A stretch of 64,000 nt of DNA from Pseudomonas migulae (GCF_024169315.1 NZ_JALJWR010000001.1:827501-891500); one strand, 5' to 3'; shown: positions 8,862 through 17,148, counted from the first letter of the stretch. Translations and numbers: made by a program. Notes: generated by a model not told the origin, from the letters alone.

Positions 8862-9806
8862 ATGTACTTGGTGTGTGGCGAAGCGCTGTTCGATTTCTTC
8901 AGTGAAGACGACGCCAGCGGCCTGGCTTCAAAAGTGAATTTCAAGGCGATTGCCGGTGGCTCACCGTTCAATGTCGCGGTCGGTTTACGCCGCCTGGGCG
9001 TAGATGCCGCGCTGTTTGCCGGGCTGTCGACCGACTACCTTGGCCGACGTTTGCAGCAAGTGCTGCAGGATGAAGGCGTGCGTCCGGATTACCTGGTGGA
9101 CTTCGCCGCACCGACCACGCTGGCGATGGTCGCGGTCGGCGCCAACGGCTCGCCGCATTACAGCTTCCGTGGCGAAGGCTGCGCGGACCGGCAGTTGAAA
9201 CCGGAACATCTGCCGCCACTCGGCGCGGAAGTGCGCGGCTTGCACATCGGCTCGTTCTCGCTGGTGGTACAGCCAATCGCCGACACGTTGCTGGCCTTGG
9301 TGCAACGGGAAAGCGGCAAACGCCTGATCAGCCTTGATCCCAACGTGCGGCTCAATCCTGAACCGAACATCGAACTCTGGCGTTCGCGGGTGGCCACGTT
9401 GGTCGAGCTGGCCGACCTGATCAAAGTCAGCGACGAGGACTTGAGCCTGTTGTATCCCGAGCAGGATCCGCAGCGCGTGATTGAAGGCTGGTTGCAGCAT
9501 CGCTGTCAGTTGGTGTTTTTGACCCGTGGTGGCGAGGGTGCGACGGTGTTCAGCCGTGCTCATGGTTCGTGGTCGGTGCCGGCCTGTTCGGTGAAGATTG
9601 CCGACACCGTGGGGGCTGGCGATACCTTTCAGGCGGCGCTGATTACCTGGCTGACCGAGCAGCAGCTGGATTCGGTGGAAGGCGTGCAATCGCTGGCCCG
9701 CGAGCAGATCGACGGGATGTTGAGGTTTGCGGTGCAGGCAGCGGCGCTGACGTGCAGCAAGACCGGGCCGGATTTGCCGTATCGGCAGCAGTTGGATCTT
9801 CGCTGA
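8862..9806 (+). CDS. mtlZ: Fructokinase (PfkB family)
   Basis: 314-residue ribokinase-like sugar kinase. The N-terminal signature GGSPFNVAVGLRRLG and the C-terminal DTVGAGDTFQAAL with catalytic aspartate are intact. It phosphorylates the fructose produced by MtlD. Starts 13 bases after mtlY and is the last gene of the operon; the downstream family A repeat may serve as the transcript end. Confidence 0.92.
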   Translation: MYLVCGEALFDFFSEDDASGLASKVNFKAIAGGSPFNVAVGLRRLGVDAALFAGLSTDYLGRRLQQVLQDEGVRPDYLVDFAAPTTLAMVAVGANGSPHYSFRGEGCADRQLKPEHLPPLGAEVRGLHIGSFSLVVQPIADTLLALVQRESGKRLISLDPNVRLNPEPNIELWRSRVATLVELADLIKVSDEDLSLLYPEQDPQRVIEGWLQHRCQLVFLTRGGEGATVFSRAHGSWSVPACSVKIADTVGAGDTFQAALITWLTEQQLDSVEGVQSLAREQIDGMLRFAVQAAALTCSKTGPDLPYRQQLDLR

Positions 9807-9817
9807 AACTGATGGCC

Positions 9818-9912
9818 TCTTCGCGAGCAAGCCCGCTCCCACATTTGATCTCAGCGACCACGGATTTCGTGTTCGCCGACATCAAATGAGGGAGCGGGCT
9901 TGCTCGCGAAAG
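9818..9912. repeat. REP-like inverted pair (family A) after mtlZ
   Basis: TTCGCGAGCAAGCCCGCTCC is followed about 60 bases later by GGAGCGGGCTTGCTCGCGAA. Here the arms are in the opposite order from the copy at 881, and one arm begins GAGGGAG rather than GTGGGAG. Confidence 0.88.
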
Positions 9913-10067
9913 CGCTCTAATTCACACCGCCAGTCTCAATGAAACCGCGCCATTAAGGGTTTCCCCGATACCGCCCTGCCTCACCGCCTACGGCATTTGC
10001 GCCTTGAACCAGCAGGTTTAATCCTGCACCATCCGCATCTGCTTATCCAAAGGACGGAACTCAAGGC

Positions 10068-12359
10068 ATGCTGGACGCAAACGCAACCCATATTTCCCTC
10101 ACGCTGGAAGGCGTTTCCGTTGACCTTCAGGTACTCAGTTTCGTCGGTCGCGAAGCCCTCAATCAGCCCTTCTGTTTTGACATCGAACTGGTCAGCACCC
10201 GCCCCGATCTGAAACTCGAAGAGTTGCTGCACAAGCGTGGCAGCCTGACGTTCGGCGCCACTGGCGAAGGCATCATTCACGGGCTGGTCTATCGCATCGA
10301 GCAAGGCGACTCCGGCAAAAGCCTGACCCGATACAGCATCAGCCTGGTGCCGCAACTGGCGTATCTGCGGCATAACCATGACCAGCAGATCTTCCAGCAT
10401 TTGACGGTGCCGAAGATCATCGCTCAGGTGCTCGAGGCCCGCGGCATCCTCGCCGACGCCTACAGCTTTCAGCTCGGCGCAATTTACCCGGAGCGCGTCT
10501 ACTGCGTGCAGTACGACGAATCCGACCTGCATTTCATCCAGCGCCTGTGCGAGGAAGAAGGCATTCACTTCCATTTCCAGCACAGCAGCAGCGGCCACAA
10601 ACTGGTGTTCGGCGACGACCAGACGGTATTCCGCAAACTGGCGCCCGTGGCCTATCAGCAAGACTCAGGCATGGCCGCAGAGAAACCGGTGATCAAGCGC
10701 TTCAACCTGCGCCTGGAAACCCGCACCACCCGCGTCAGCTGCCGCGACTACGATTTCGAAAAACCACGCATCCTCCCGGAAGGCACCGCTTCCAGTGCAT
10801 TCGCTCCGGACCTGGAAGACTACGACTACCCAGGCCGCTTCACCGACCGTGCCCGCGGCAAGCAATTGGCAACCCGCGCGCTTGAGCGCCACCGTAGCGA
10901 CTACAAACTCGCGGAAGGCAAAGGCGATCAACCGACACTGCTCAGCGGCCACTTCATGGCCCTGAGCGAACACCCGCGCGCCGAATGGAACGACCTCTGG
11001 CTGCTGCTGGAAGTGGTCCACGAAGGCAAGCAACCGCAAGTGCTCGGCGAAAACGTCACCAGCGACGTCACCCAGAACAAAGACGATTTCCATCAGGGCT
11101 ACCGCAACCGCTTCCTCGCCACGCCGTGGGACGCGCACTACCGCCCTGCCCTCGAGCACCCGAAACCGCAAGTTCTCGGCGGCCAGACCGCCATCGTCAC
11201 CGGCCCGCCGGGTGAAGAAATCCATTGCGACGAGTACGGCCGCGTCAAAGTGCAATTCCACTGGGACCGCGACGGCCAGGCCGACGACAAGACCAGTTGC
11301 TGGCTGCGCGTCGCCACCGGCTGGGCCGGCAGCGCCTACGGCGGCATTGCCATCCCGCGCGTCGGCATGGAAGTGCTCGTCACCTTCCTCGAAGGCGACC
11401 CCGACCAACCGCTGATCACCGGTTGCCTGTACCACAAGGAAAATGTCGTCCCCTACGACCTGCCGGCCAACAAGACCCGCAGCACCTTCAAAACCCTCAG
11501 CTCGCCGGGCGGCAAGGGTTACAACGAATTTCGCATCGAAGACAAAAAAGGCGCGGAACAGATCTACCTGCACGCCCAGCGCGATTGGGACGAAAACATC
11601 GAGCACGACCAGAAAATCCGCATCGGCAACGAACGGCATGACACGGTTGAGGCGAAGGTTTTCAGCGAGTTCAAGGTGGAAGAGCACCGGATTACGCACC
11701 TGGATCGCAAGACCGAAGCGCGGGCGGATGATCACCTCACGGTGGGCGTGACTCAGCACGTCAAAGTCGGGACGGCGCAGTTTGTTGAAGCTGGTGAGGA
11801 GATTCACTACCACGCGGGTAACAAAGTGGTGGTTGAAGGCGGGATGGAGCTGACGGCGAAGGCTGGAGGGAGTTTCGTCAAGGTTGATGCGGGTGGCGTG
11901 ACCATTAGTGGTGCTGAGGTGAAGGCCAACTCGGGCGGTGCGCCGGGGGCGGGAACCGGGATTGGAATCCTTGCTCCGCTTATTCCGGGACTCGCCGCTG
12001 CCGATATCGCCGGGCAGCTGATGAAACAAGCCAAGGCCAATCCGACCTGGCTGGAATTGAACCTGCATTACGACAACCTTGAGCCGGTGCCGGGTGCGTC
12101 GTATCGCGTTGACTTTGCAGACGGGTCCACGCGTGAAGGCGTGCTGGATGACGACGGCTTCGCCCGGTTGGAGGACGTCCCGAAAGGACCGGCCAAGGTT
12201 TACTACGGCGAGGATCCAAGGCCGTTCAACCGTGAAAGCGTAACGGTGGTGCAGAACTCGGACGAAAAGGTTAACGAAGATTTACGCAAGCTCGGTCTGG
12301 ACCCGGACCAGGTTGATTTACAAGCATTGGTGGAGAAAGCCGCAGGGAGGCTGACATGA
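10068..12359 (+). CDS. vgrG: Type VI secretion tip protein VgrG with C-terminal extension
   Basis: 763-residue T6SS spike protein. Residues about 1-500 hold the gp27/gp5-like core (the family features YDESDLHFIQRLCEEEG, EIHCDEYGRVKVQFHWDRDG and CLYHKENVVPYDLP are visible), followed by a beta-helical repeat region. After a Gly/Ala-rich hinge near residues 624-650 there is an extra domain of about 110 residues (NPTWLELNLHYDNLEPVPG onward) of the kind used as an effector adaptor. No other T6SS structural gene is near, so this is an orphan vgrG that must use a core cluster elsewhere. Its stop overlaps the start of the next gene (ATGA). Confidence 0.95.
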   Translation: MLDANATHISLTLEGVSVDLQVLSFVGREALNQPFCFDIELVSTRPDLKLEELLHKRGSLTFGATGEGIIHGLVYRIEQGDSGKSLTRYSISLVPQLAYLRHNHDQQIFQHLTVPKIIAQVLEARGILADAYSFQLGAIYPERVYCVQYDESDLHFIQRLCEEEGIHFHFQHSSSGHKLVFGDDQTVFRKLAPVAYQQDSGMAAEKPVIKRFNLRLETRTTRVSCRDYDFEKPRILPEGTASSAFAPDLEDYDYPGRFTDRARGKQLATRALERHRSDYKLAEGKGDQPTLLSGHFMALSEHPRAEWNDLWLLLEVVHEGKQPQVLGENVTSDVTQNKDDFHQGYRNRFLATPWDAHYRPALEHPKPQVLGGQTAIVTGPPGEEIHCDEYGRVKVQFHWDRDGQADDKTSCWLRVATGWAGSAYGGIAIPRVGMEVLVTFLEGDPDQPLITGCLYHKENVVPYDLPANKTRSTFKTLSSPGGKGYNEFRIEDKKGAEQIYLHAQRDWDENIEHDQKIRIGNERHDTVEAKVFSEFKVEEHRITHLDRKTEARADDHLTVGVTQHVKVGTAQFVEAGEEIHYHAGNKVVVEGGMELTAKAGGSFVKVDAGGVTISGAEVKANSGGAPGAGTGIGILAPLIPGLAAADIAGQLMKQAKANPTWLELNLHYDNLEPVPGASYRVDFADGSTREGVLDDDGFARLEDVPKGPAKVYYGEDPRPFNRESVTVVQNSDEKVNEDLRKLGLDPDQVDLQALVEKAAGRLT

Positions 12360-13924
12360 GCGAGGCAGTAGCTGAGAGCGCAAACGACGGAGGCGAAGAC
12401 CGTAGCGCCGCCTATCAAGAGGCAGCGGTTGAATTGACCAAAGGCATCGCGCTCGGCGCCGTGCCCTTTCTGGGCCAAGCCATCGACGCCTACGACACCA
12501 TCGAATCCTCCATCGTCCTCTACAACGCAGAGTCGACGGATGGCAAGGAAGATGCACAATTTGACCTGTTGATGGCCGTCATCGGTTGGGTGCCTGGACC
12601 GGGTGACGGCCTGAAGAAGAGCTTGCGAATCGTCAACAAAGACCCGCAACGCTACGCCCCGGTGCTGTTCGACCTGCTTCGCTTCGTACTGCAAGAGTGC
12701 GGAGTTAAAACCAGCCCGGAAGAACTGCTCAAACAGATATTCGATGCAGGAAAACTGCGCGCCGAGCTTGATGAGATCATCACCGGTGTAAAAGGCTCAT
12801 CCACTTTCCAGAGCCTTCCAAACTGGGCAAAAACGTCAGTTGTCACCGTCCTCGCCGCCTCCCGCGACAACATGCCGGCCATGGTGGGGATTGTTGAGAA
12901 GCGGTTGGTTAAGTGGAAAGGGATGCAACGCAATAGTTCTGCGGCCTCCTCCGGGTCAAGCCACCCGAAAAAAGCGGAAAAGCCTGCCAATAAAGACTCC
13001 GCCGTTGCGGCGAAAGGAACCGAGGGTGCGAGCGGCACCCATTCCAACCAGGTTGAAGCTTCCAAAGTTGGCCTTCAGGCGCCTGCCAATATTTTGAATG
13101 AAGGACTGGGGGTTAGTGGGGAGCATATTGCCGACTACATCTGCGCGGTGGAGTTTGGTTGGGGTAAGGATTGGGATGGCCACGATAAGGGCGCGGATGG
13201 GAAGTGGCTGGAGGGTGTGCCGAGTGCGAGTAAATCGGGGAAGCTTTCTGCGGGTGGGAGTCCTAAGGCGAAGCACGTTCTCTACAAACTATCTGATGGC
13301 GCTAACGGAACGGGGATAGATGCGGTTTGGCGAGCGAACCCGGCCAATAATGGCGGCGAAAAATTTGCCATTATTGAGGCGAAGGCGAGCAAAGATGAAG
13401 ATGCGCCGAAATTTATGCGTAAGCCGAACAATACGCGTAAGCCTGGAGTTGCCTCGAAGCTAGGTGTCTCAGGATTGGGCGATCCAAGTACGCTGCTTGA
13501 ACCCATCGAAAACGAGCAAGATGCCAGTGAGAAAAAAAGCCCGAGCGCCAAGAACACCGGCAGATCAAAAAAACAGCCCTCCAAAAACTCAAAAATCAGG
13601 ACCACCAAACCCAAAGACGTTCTCGTACAGATGAGCGTGGAATGGATACTGTTTAATCTTCAAAAAGCCGTCGGCAATCGAATACTCGCCGCCCAAGTAG
13701 AAACTTCTTATAGTCGTCATTTATTTTATTCCCCACTCTACCACCCCAGCTCCAGCCCTAAAGAGCATGCTGAGGCCAGATTAAAAAATGCAAATGAAAG
13801 CGAACACCACGCTCACAAAGCGTTTCATTACAATGAGGCAGAGGTTAAAGCGTTTGTAAACAAGCGCAAAAAATCCCTGACCAAAAAATATGGTGCATTG
13901 GACACCCTAAAGATTGAGGCATGA
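12356..13924 (+). CDS. Putative T6SS nuclease effector (PoNe-like, PD-(D/E)xK)
   Basis: 522 residues, starting in a four-base overlap with vgrG, so co-translated and almost certainly its cargo. Residues about 1-200 resemble the N-terminal region shared by Pseudomonas T6SS toxins (GAVPFLGQAIDAYDTIESS, GWVPGPGDGLKK). A Ser/Lys/Ala-rich linker (about 192-235) leads to a C-terminal domain with GTGIDAVW (D322) and FAIIEAKAS (E341, K343), a PD-(D/E)xK-type metal site, then QMSVEW (425-430). This order and the DUF1910/1911 partner downstream match the PoNe DNase family. No PAAR repeat is seen. From about base 13500 the codons become A/T-rich, a sign of separate acquisition of the toxin tail. Confidence 0.8.
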   Translation: MSEAVAESANDGGEDRSAAYQEAAVELTKGIALGAVPFLGQAIDAYDTIESSIVLYNAESTDGKEDAQFDLLMAVIGWVPGPGDGLKKSLRIVNKDPQRYAPVLFDLLRFVLQECGVKTSPEELLKQIFDAGKLRAELDEIITGVKGSSTFQSLPNWAKTSVVTVLAASRDNMPAMVGIVEKRLVKWKGMQRNSSAASSGSSHPKKAEKPANKDSAVAAKGTEGASGTHSNQVEASKVGLQAPANILNEGLGVSGEHIADYICAVEFGWGKDWDGHDKGADGKWLEGVPSASKSGKLSAGGSPKAKHVLYKLSDGANGTGIDAVWRANPANNGGEKFAIIEAKASKDEDAPKFMRKPNNTRKPGVASKLGVSGLGDPSTLLEPIENEQDASEKKSPSAKNTGRSKKQPSKNSKIRTTKPKDVLVQMSVEWILFNLQKAVGNRILAAQVETSYSRHLFYSPLYHPSSSPKEHAEARLKNANESEHHAHKAFHYNEAEVKAFVNKRKKSLTKKYGALDTLKIEA

Positions 13925-14871
13925 CAGCTATGAACATGCGGCAGAAATTTTTTAGTCAAAAACACTATGAGAATTTTCTCAGAGAACATGATGAGCTAAT
14001 CGAATTTTTCAAAATAAACAAATTCAAATCTGACTCCGCTCTAGAAGAAGCCTCCCAGCGCGCCAAATACTTCCAGACGCTCGCTTTAGACAAGTTACTC
14101 GCCACTTACACTGCAGGTGAGAATATAGAAACCCTTATTCCTCTCCTTGAAGATTTGGTGGAAAAATACGAAATCCGCCAAAAAACACTTGCCGAGTATC
14201 AGGGCATCCCAAATATATCGCCATTGGCAATAGACGACTGGCCGAACCAATATGAAGAAGCCGTCCAGGTAATCAGTTTGTGCATACTTTTGCACCGGAC
14301 TGACTTGCTCCCACGCTTCGTCAAGCTCATGGATGACGCAGGATATGCGGGTGACGACACGCTTTACGAAGCCTTACTGAACAAGGTAATGCCTAATCGG
14401 CACGATGTTGACGAGTGGTATCACGATGTATATACGCCACTTATTCAAGCTATTTACAGCGATGAAAAAGAAGAACCGCCAAAACTTCTGAAAAAATATT
14501 GCCAGCAATGGTATCCAGCTTTCAAACAAGCTCCTTGGCACGACACTCACCTTCAAGGAGAGGAAGGAATCTATGTGGGTTACTGGGCCTTTGAAGCTGG
14601 TGCGGTTGCATTTTTGTACGGCATAGACGACAGCAAAATTGACCATATGGTTTATCCAAAGGACTTGGTCGAATACGCTAGAAACTACCAAGGAGTTACG
14701 GACTCTCAAGTTAATCGTATTGTTGCCGGTGAGCCGTGCAGTAAACAGGGTTTTTGGTTTACACCGGCACAGGCCAACTCAAGACGCCACTTCCAGCAAG
14801 GTGAGATCATGCCGAGCATCAGCGACTCGAAGTGGGGAGATACACTTTGGTATTGGTCGGGCGAAGAATAG
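13921..14871 (+). CDS. PoNi-type immunity protein (DUF1910/DUF1911)
   Basis: 316 residues, overlapping the effector stop by four bases (ATGA). The N-terminal half resembles DUF1910 (RAKYFQTLALDKLLATYTAG) and the C-terminal half DUF1911 (EGIYVGYWAFEAGAVAFLYG, YPKDLVEYAR), the pair of domains that define immunity proteins against PoNe DNases. It should act in the cytoplasm by binding the effector. A C-terminal tail of about 45 residues (CSKQGFWFTPAQANSRRHF ... WYWSGEE) follows, as in many Pseudomonas T6SS immunity proteins. The in-frame ATG at 13930 is an alternative start. Clearly lower GC than neighbours. Confidence 0.82.
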   Translation: MTAMNMRQKFFSQKHYENFLREHDELIEFFKINKFKSDSALEEASQRAKYFQTLALDKLLATYTAGENIETLIPLLEDLVEKYEIRQKTLAEYQGIPNISPLAIDDWPNQYEEAVQVISLCILLHRTDLLPRFVKLMDDAGYAGDDTLYEALLNKVMPNRHDVDEWYHDVYTPLIQAIYSDEKEEPPKLLKKYCQQWYPAFKQAPWHDTHLQGEEGIYVGYWAFEAGAVAFLYGIDDSKIDHMVYPKDLVEYARNYQGVTDSQVNRIVAGEPCSKQGFWFTPAQANSRRHFQQGEIMPSISDSKWGDTLWYWSGEE

Positions 14872-15012
14872 AACCTGTATAGAAGAAGCATTGCGGCAGA
14901 TTGGGACTATGGCCCGTCGGAAACGGTCACCCATAAATCGCAAATATTTAAGCCAGTGCCCTTTTCAGAAACGGACGTCGAACTCAGCTCATGGAACTTA
15001 ATTTCACCATAA
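14872..15012 (+). other. In-frame open extension after the immunity-gene amber stop
   Basis: The immunity gene ends in TAG at 14869-14871. In exactly the same frame 46 more sense codons follow before TAA at 15010-15012, and the extension runs 22 bases into the next gene. The translation looks protein-like (AADWDYGPSETVTHK ... SSWNLISP). It may be a remnant of a longer reading frame or of a lost neighbouring immunity gene, or chance; 46 open codons alone are not improbable. Confidence 0.35.
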
Positions 15013-15647
15013 CCCCCGCACTAACCCAGACCCGATTGGCTGAACTGCTGGAGCGCGAAATGCTTAAGAATGATCAGCAGCTCAGCAACATGCAGGACCA
15101 CGTCGACGGTTTGCAGGACCGCTGGCTCACGCTTTTGTTGTTTGCCCTCTGTCTGGTTGCCGGTGCGCTGGCGCTCTATTTGCCCGATCGCGAGATAACA
15201 GCCGAGAAGGTCATTTCCCTAGCTCTGTGCGCGGTGACTTTGGTCTTACTCTGTTGGTTCGGCTCTGATCGCTTGATTCGCTATTTGCGTACTCGTATCG
15301 TCGCCAACCGTGCCAAGCCGCGCACAACTTTCCGCGGATGGAATAAGCGCCTTATCGAAGCCAGGCTACGCACAAACCTCAAGACCGCTGAAGGAGCTTA
15401 TCGCCTTCAACTCGATGATCAGGGTTTCACCATGATCAGGCCCAAGGGCATCAAGAGCGGGTTAGCGTGGGGACAAATTGTGCGAGTGAGGGAAAAGCCC
15501 GATTTCTACTTGGTTGCCTGTGCCGAACTGGATCGAAAGGGAAAGGCGTATGTCATCCCCAAACACAGCAATGCCATGGACGCTGAGCTGTATCAACAAG
15601 GCCTGAAACTGTTTCTGAGTCGCGTACCGAACTCGGCCGCATTTTGA
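14991..15647 (+). CDS. YcxB-like membrane protein
   Basis: 218 residues. Two adjacent hydrophobic segments at about residues 45-64 and 74-92 (LTLLLFALCLVAGALALYL, VISLALCAVTLVLLCWFG) precede a soluble C-terminal domain of YcxB type (TTFRGWNKRLIEARL ... GLAWGQIVRVREKPDFYLV). Follows the immunity gene by 119 bp on the same strand. Function is not known; its position in the T6SS island allows an accessory or second-immunity role, but nothing in the sequence proves it. Confidence 0.7.
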   Translation: MELNFTITPALTQTRLAELLEREMLKNDQQLSNMQDHVDGLQDRWLTLLLFALCLVAGALALYLPDREITAEKVISLALCAVTLVLLCWFGSDRLIRYLRTRIVANRAKPRTTFRGWNKRLIEARLRTNLKTAEGAYRLQLDDQGFTMIRPKGIKSGLAWGQIVRVREKPDFYLVACAELDRKGKAYVIPKHSNAMDAELYQQGLKLFLSRVPNSAAF

Positions 15648-15715
15648 ATCCGGCGAAGACCGCGAATGGGACTTCACTCGATCGCTTGGCCTCATCGTCC
15701 GTCTGGCAAGACCAA

Positions 15716-16267
15716 ATGAAAAATTTTGTGTTTGGCATTGGACTTGCCACTTTTTGCGTTCAGGTGTTTGCTGATCAACCGTCGCTACAAACGATGGTTG
15801 ATTGTGAACTGGCAGGATCACAACACACGATTTCGCTGCTGCGTGGTTCGCCAATCGTCGATTCCTATATGTACACAACCCGCTACGGTCAAATCACCCG
15901 GTTCATATACGACGATGCAGAGGCCTCTCGAGGGAGCGACGTGCAATGGCAATGTGCATCAGATCAAAAAAATACAAACGTACTAATAGTATCGGGCGAA
16001 TTCGCTTCTAACTATCTGCAAGGTGCTTTGTTCTATTTCGATTCAACGAATGGGAAAATCCAACGTATCGATTTCGCCGAAAGAAACCGTCCTCGCTGGG
16101 TAAAAATTTCCTCGCAGGGAGCGCAGGTGATTTTTGAGAATACGGGTAATGAAAGCTCGCACAAATATTTGAGCTACGGAAAGAATGCGCTTTTTCTAGA
16201 GTTAGACGAGTTTCCAGTGACCTCGAAGGGTGAGTCGTTGATACAACTGCACGCCTCTAAGCCTTGA
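15716..16267 (+). CDS. Hypothetical exported protein
   Basis: 183 residues with a clear signal peptide (MKNFVFGIGLATFCVQVFA). The start at 15716 is preferred to the in-frame ATG at 15644 because it begins the signal peptide. The mature part is rich in short beta-like stretches with two cysteines (VDCELAG, WQCASDQ) that could form a disulfide. I do not recognise a family. Last gene of the T6SS island, 68 bp after the YcxB-like gene; a periplasmic partner for a VgrG-delivered effector is possible but unproven. Confidence 0.65.
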   Translation: MKNFVFGIGLATFCVQVFADQPSLQTMVDCELAGSQHTISLLRGSPIVDSYMYTTRYGQITRFIYDDAEASRGSDVQWQCASDQKNTNVLIVSGEFASNYLQGALFYFDSTNGKIQRIDFAERNRPRWVKISSQGAQVIFENTGNESSHKYLSYGKNALFLELDEFPVTSKGESLIQLHASKP

Positions 16268-16287
16268 CGCGACGCCCCTTCCATAAA

Positions 16288-16315
16288 AAATCCAGCGCCT
16301 ACGGGCGCTGGATTT
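16288..16315. terminator. Bidirectional intrinsic terminator
   Basis: Stem TCCAGCGCC (16291-16299) and GGCGCTGGA (16304-16312) with tetraloop TACG, flanked by AAA/TTT that extend the stem, so it can stop transcription from both converging genes. Confidence 0.85.
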
Positions 16316-16333
16316 GTCAGTAAAGATCAAACG

Positions 16334-16663
16334 TCAGGCTTGTGCCTTCCAGCCCAGCATCCGTTGCTGCGCAACCTTCAGCAGATCGCAACCGTCCTGC
16401 GTCAGCAGGTAAAGCGCATGGGTGATGTGTGGAATGTCCTGCACGTCGCCGTCTTTGAAACATTGAATATGGAGTGTTTCCAACAAATCACTGGAGGCGC
16501 GGACGCGCTGGAGGGCGGCTTCGAGGATGTCTTGGGGGTTGGCTTCTGTGTCGATGACCAAGGGGGATGTGCTGGTGACGTTGCTTTTGATTGGACGGTA
16601 GCGTTCGGGGAAAGGATTTATTGTTGGCATAGTTATCACTCGATGGTAAGCAAATAACGCCAT
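16334..16663 (-). CDS. Small Pseudomonas-type hypothetical protein (DUF3077/DUF6124-like)
   Basis: 109 residues if read from the ATG at 16663, 98 from the ATG at 16630 (MPTINPFPERYRPIKS). The body (DILEAALQRVRASSDLLETL ... HALYLLTQDGCDLLKVAQQR) is helical and resembles the small proteins of unknown function that are multicopy in pseudomonads; the exact DUF is uncertain. The longer start is favoured because that ATG overlaps the TGA of a short upstream ORF (TGATG), itself chained to another; see the leader feature. No clear Shine-Dalgarno precedes either start, consistent with translational coupling. Confidence 0.65.
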   Translation of the reverse strand: MALFAYHRVITMPTINPFPERYRPIKSNVTSTSPLVIDTEANPQDILEAALQRVRASSDLLETLHIQCFKDGDVQDIPHITHALYLLTQDGCDLLKVAQQRMLGWKAQA

Positions 16664-16945
16664 CACCGTGACCAAACGGTGGGAGGCGGCTGTGTACAGG
16701 CTTGGTCAACCGACACCATCAAATCGGCTCGCCCGAAGGCGTCCAGCACACAGCCGCCATTGCAACGCACTACGAGGACTTAGCAGTCCGCGGAGCGAAT
16801 GATGGCACACAATGCGTGATGGAATCAGGTGACCAAACCTGTTCGCTGATTTTGCAGCGAGCCCAAACAGTAATCGCTACGCCCCATCTGCCGAAAGTAG
16901 ACAAAGCATCCATCCTTGTAGGACGAAGCCGAAGCTAACAAGGAT
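16642..16945 (-). ncRNA. Highly structured 5' leader with two chained mini-ORFs
   Basis: Minus strand, upstream of the gene ending at 16334. Perfect pairings seen: 16642-16646/16660-16664; 16664-16669/16676-16681 with loop TTGGTC; 11 bp 16685-16695/16748-16758 enclosing 16710-16713/16724-16727 and CGCC-TTCG-GGCG (16730-16741); GGACT/AGTCC at about 16777-16790; AGCGAA/TTCGCT enclosing CAGGT-TTGGTC-ACCTG (16826-16841); and 8 bp 16912-16919/16938-16945. The C(UUCG)G loop exists only on the minus strand, which marks that as the RNA. Mini-ORFs: 16760-16719 (MAAVCWTPSGEPI) and 16719-16663 (MVSVDQACTQPPPTVWSR), joined by TGATG. No known riboswitch recognised. Confidence 0.6.
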
Positions 16946-17023
16946 TCTTACCCCAACGAATCGCCTGACAGGGTATTCCTACAGGACAGATAAAGTTGTT
17001 CACTCAAGCGCGGGCACCCACAT

Positions 17024-17148
17024 TTGTGGCGAGGGGATTCATCCCCGTTCGGCTGCGAAGCAGTCGCGAAACCTTTTGGCCGGAATGCTGGGGCCGCTTC
17101 GCGACCCAACGGGGCGGTGCGACGTTTCGCTGAATCCCCTCGCCACAG
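17024..17148. repeat. Long palindromic intergenic repeat (family D)
   Basis: TTGTGGCGAGGGGATTCA at the left and a complementary TGAATCCCCTCGCCACA at the right, with internal GGCTGCGAAGCAGTCGCG and GGGGCCGCTTCGCGACCC segments and ACGGGGCGGTGCGACGTTTC. About 125 bp; shares arms and core with copies near 24.31, 31.61 and 38.28 kb. The remaining bases between 16946 and 17346 show no gene. Confidence 0.88.

Noticed and set aside
12356..13924. PAAR or MIX domain in the T6SS effector N-terminus
   Set aside because: I could not find the PAAR repeat or a MIX motif; only the general Pseudomonas toxin N-terminal region is visible.
10068..16267. Prophage or integrative element carrying the T6SS island
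   Set aside because: No integrase, attachment-site duplication, tRNA or phage structural gene flanks it; VgrG similarity to phage spikes is the normal T6SS relation.
16702..16938. 78-codon plus-strand ORF upstream of DUF2790
   Set aside because: Lies opposite the structured leader, low-complexity, no ribosome-binding site; the UUCG loop and mini-ORF chain argue that the minus strand is the functional one.
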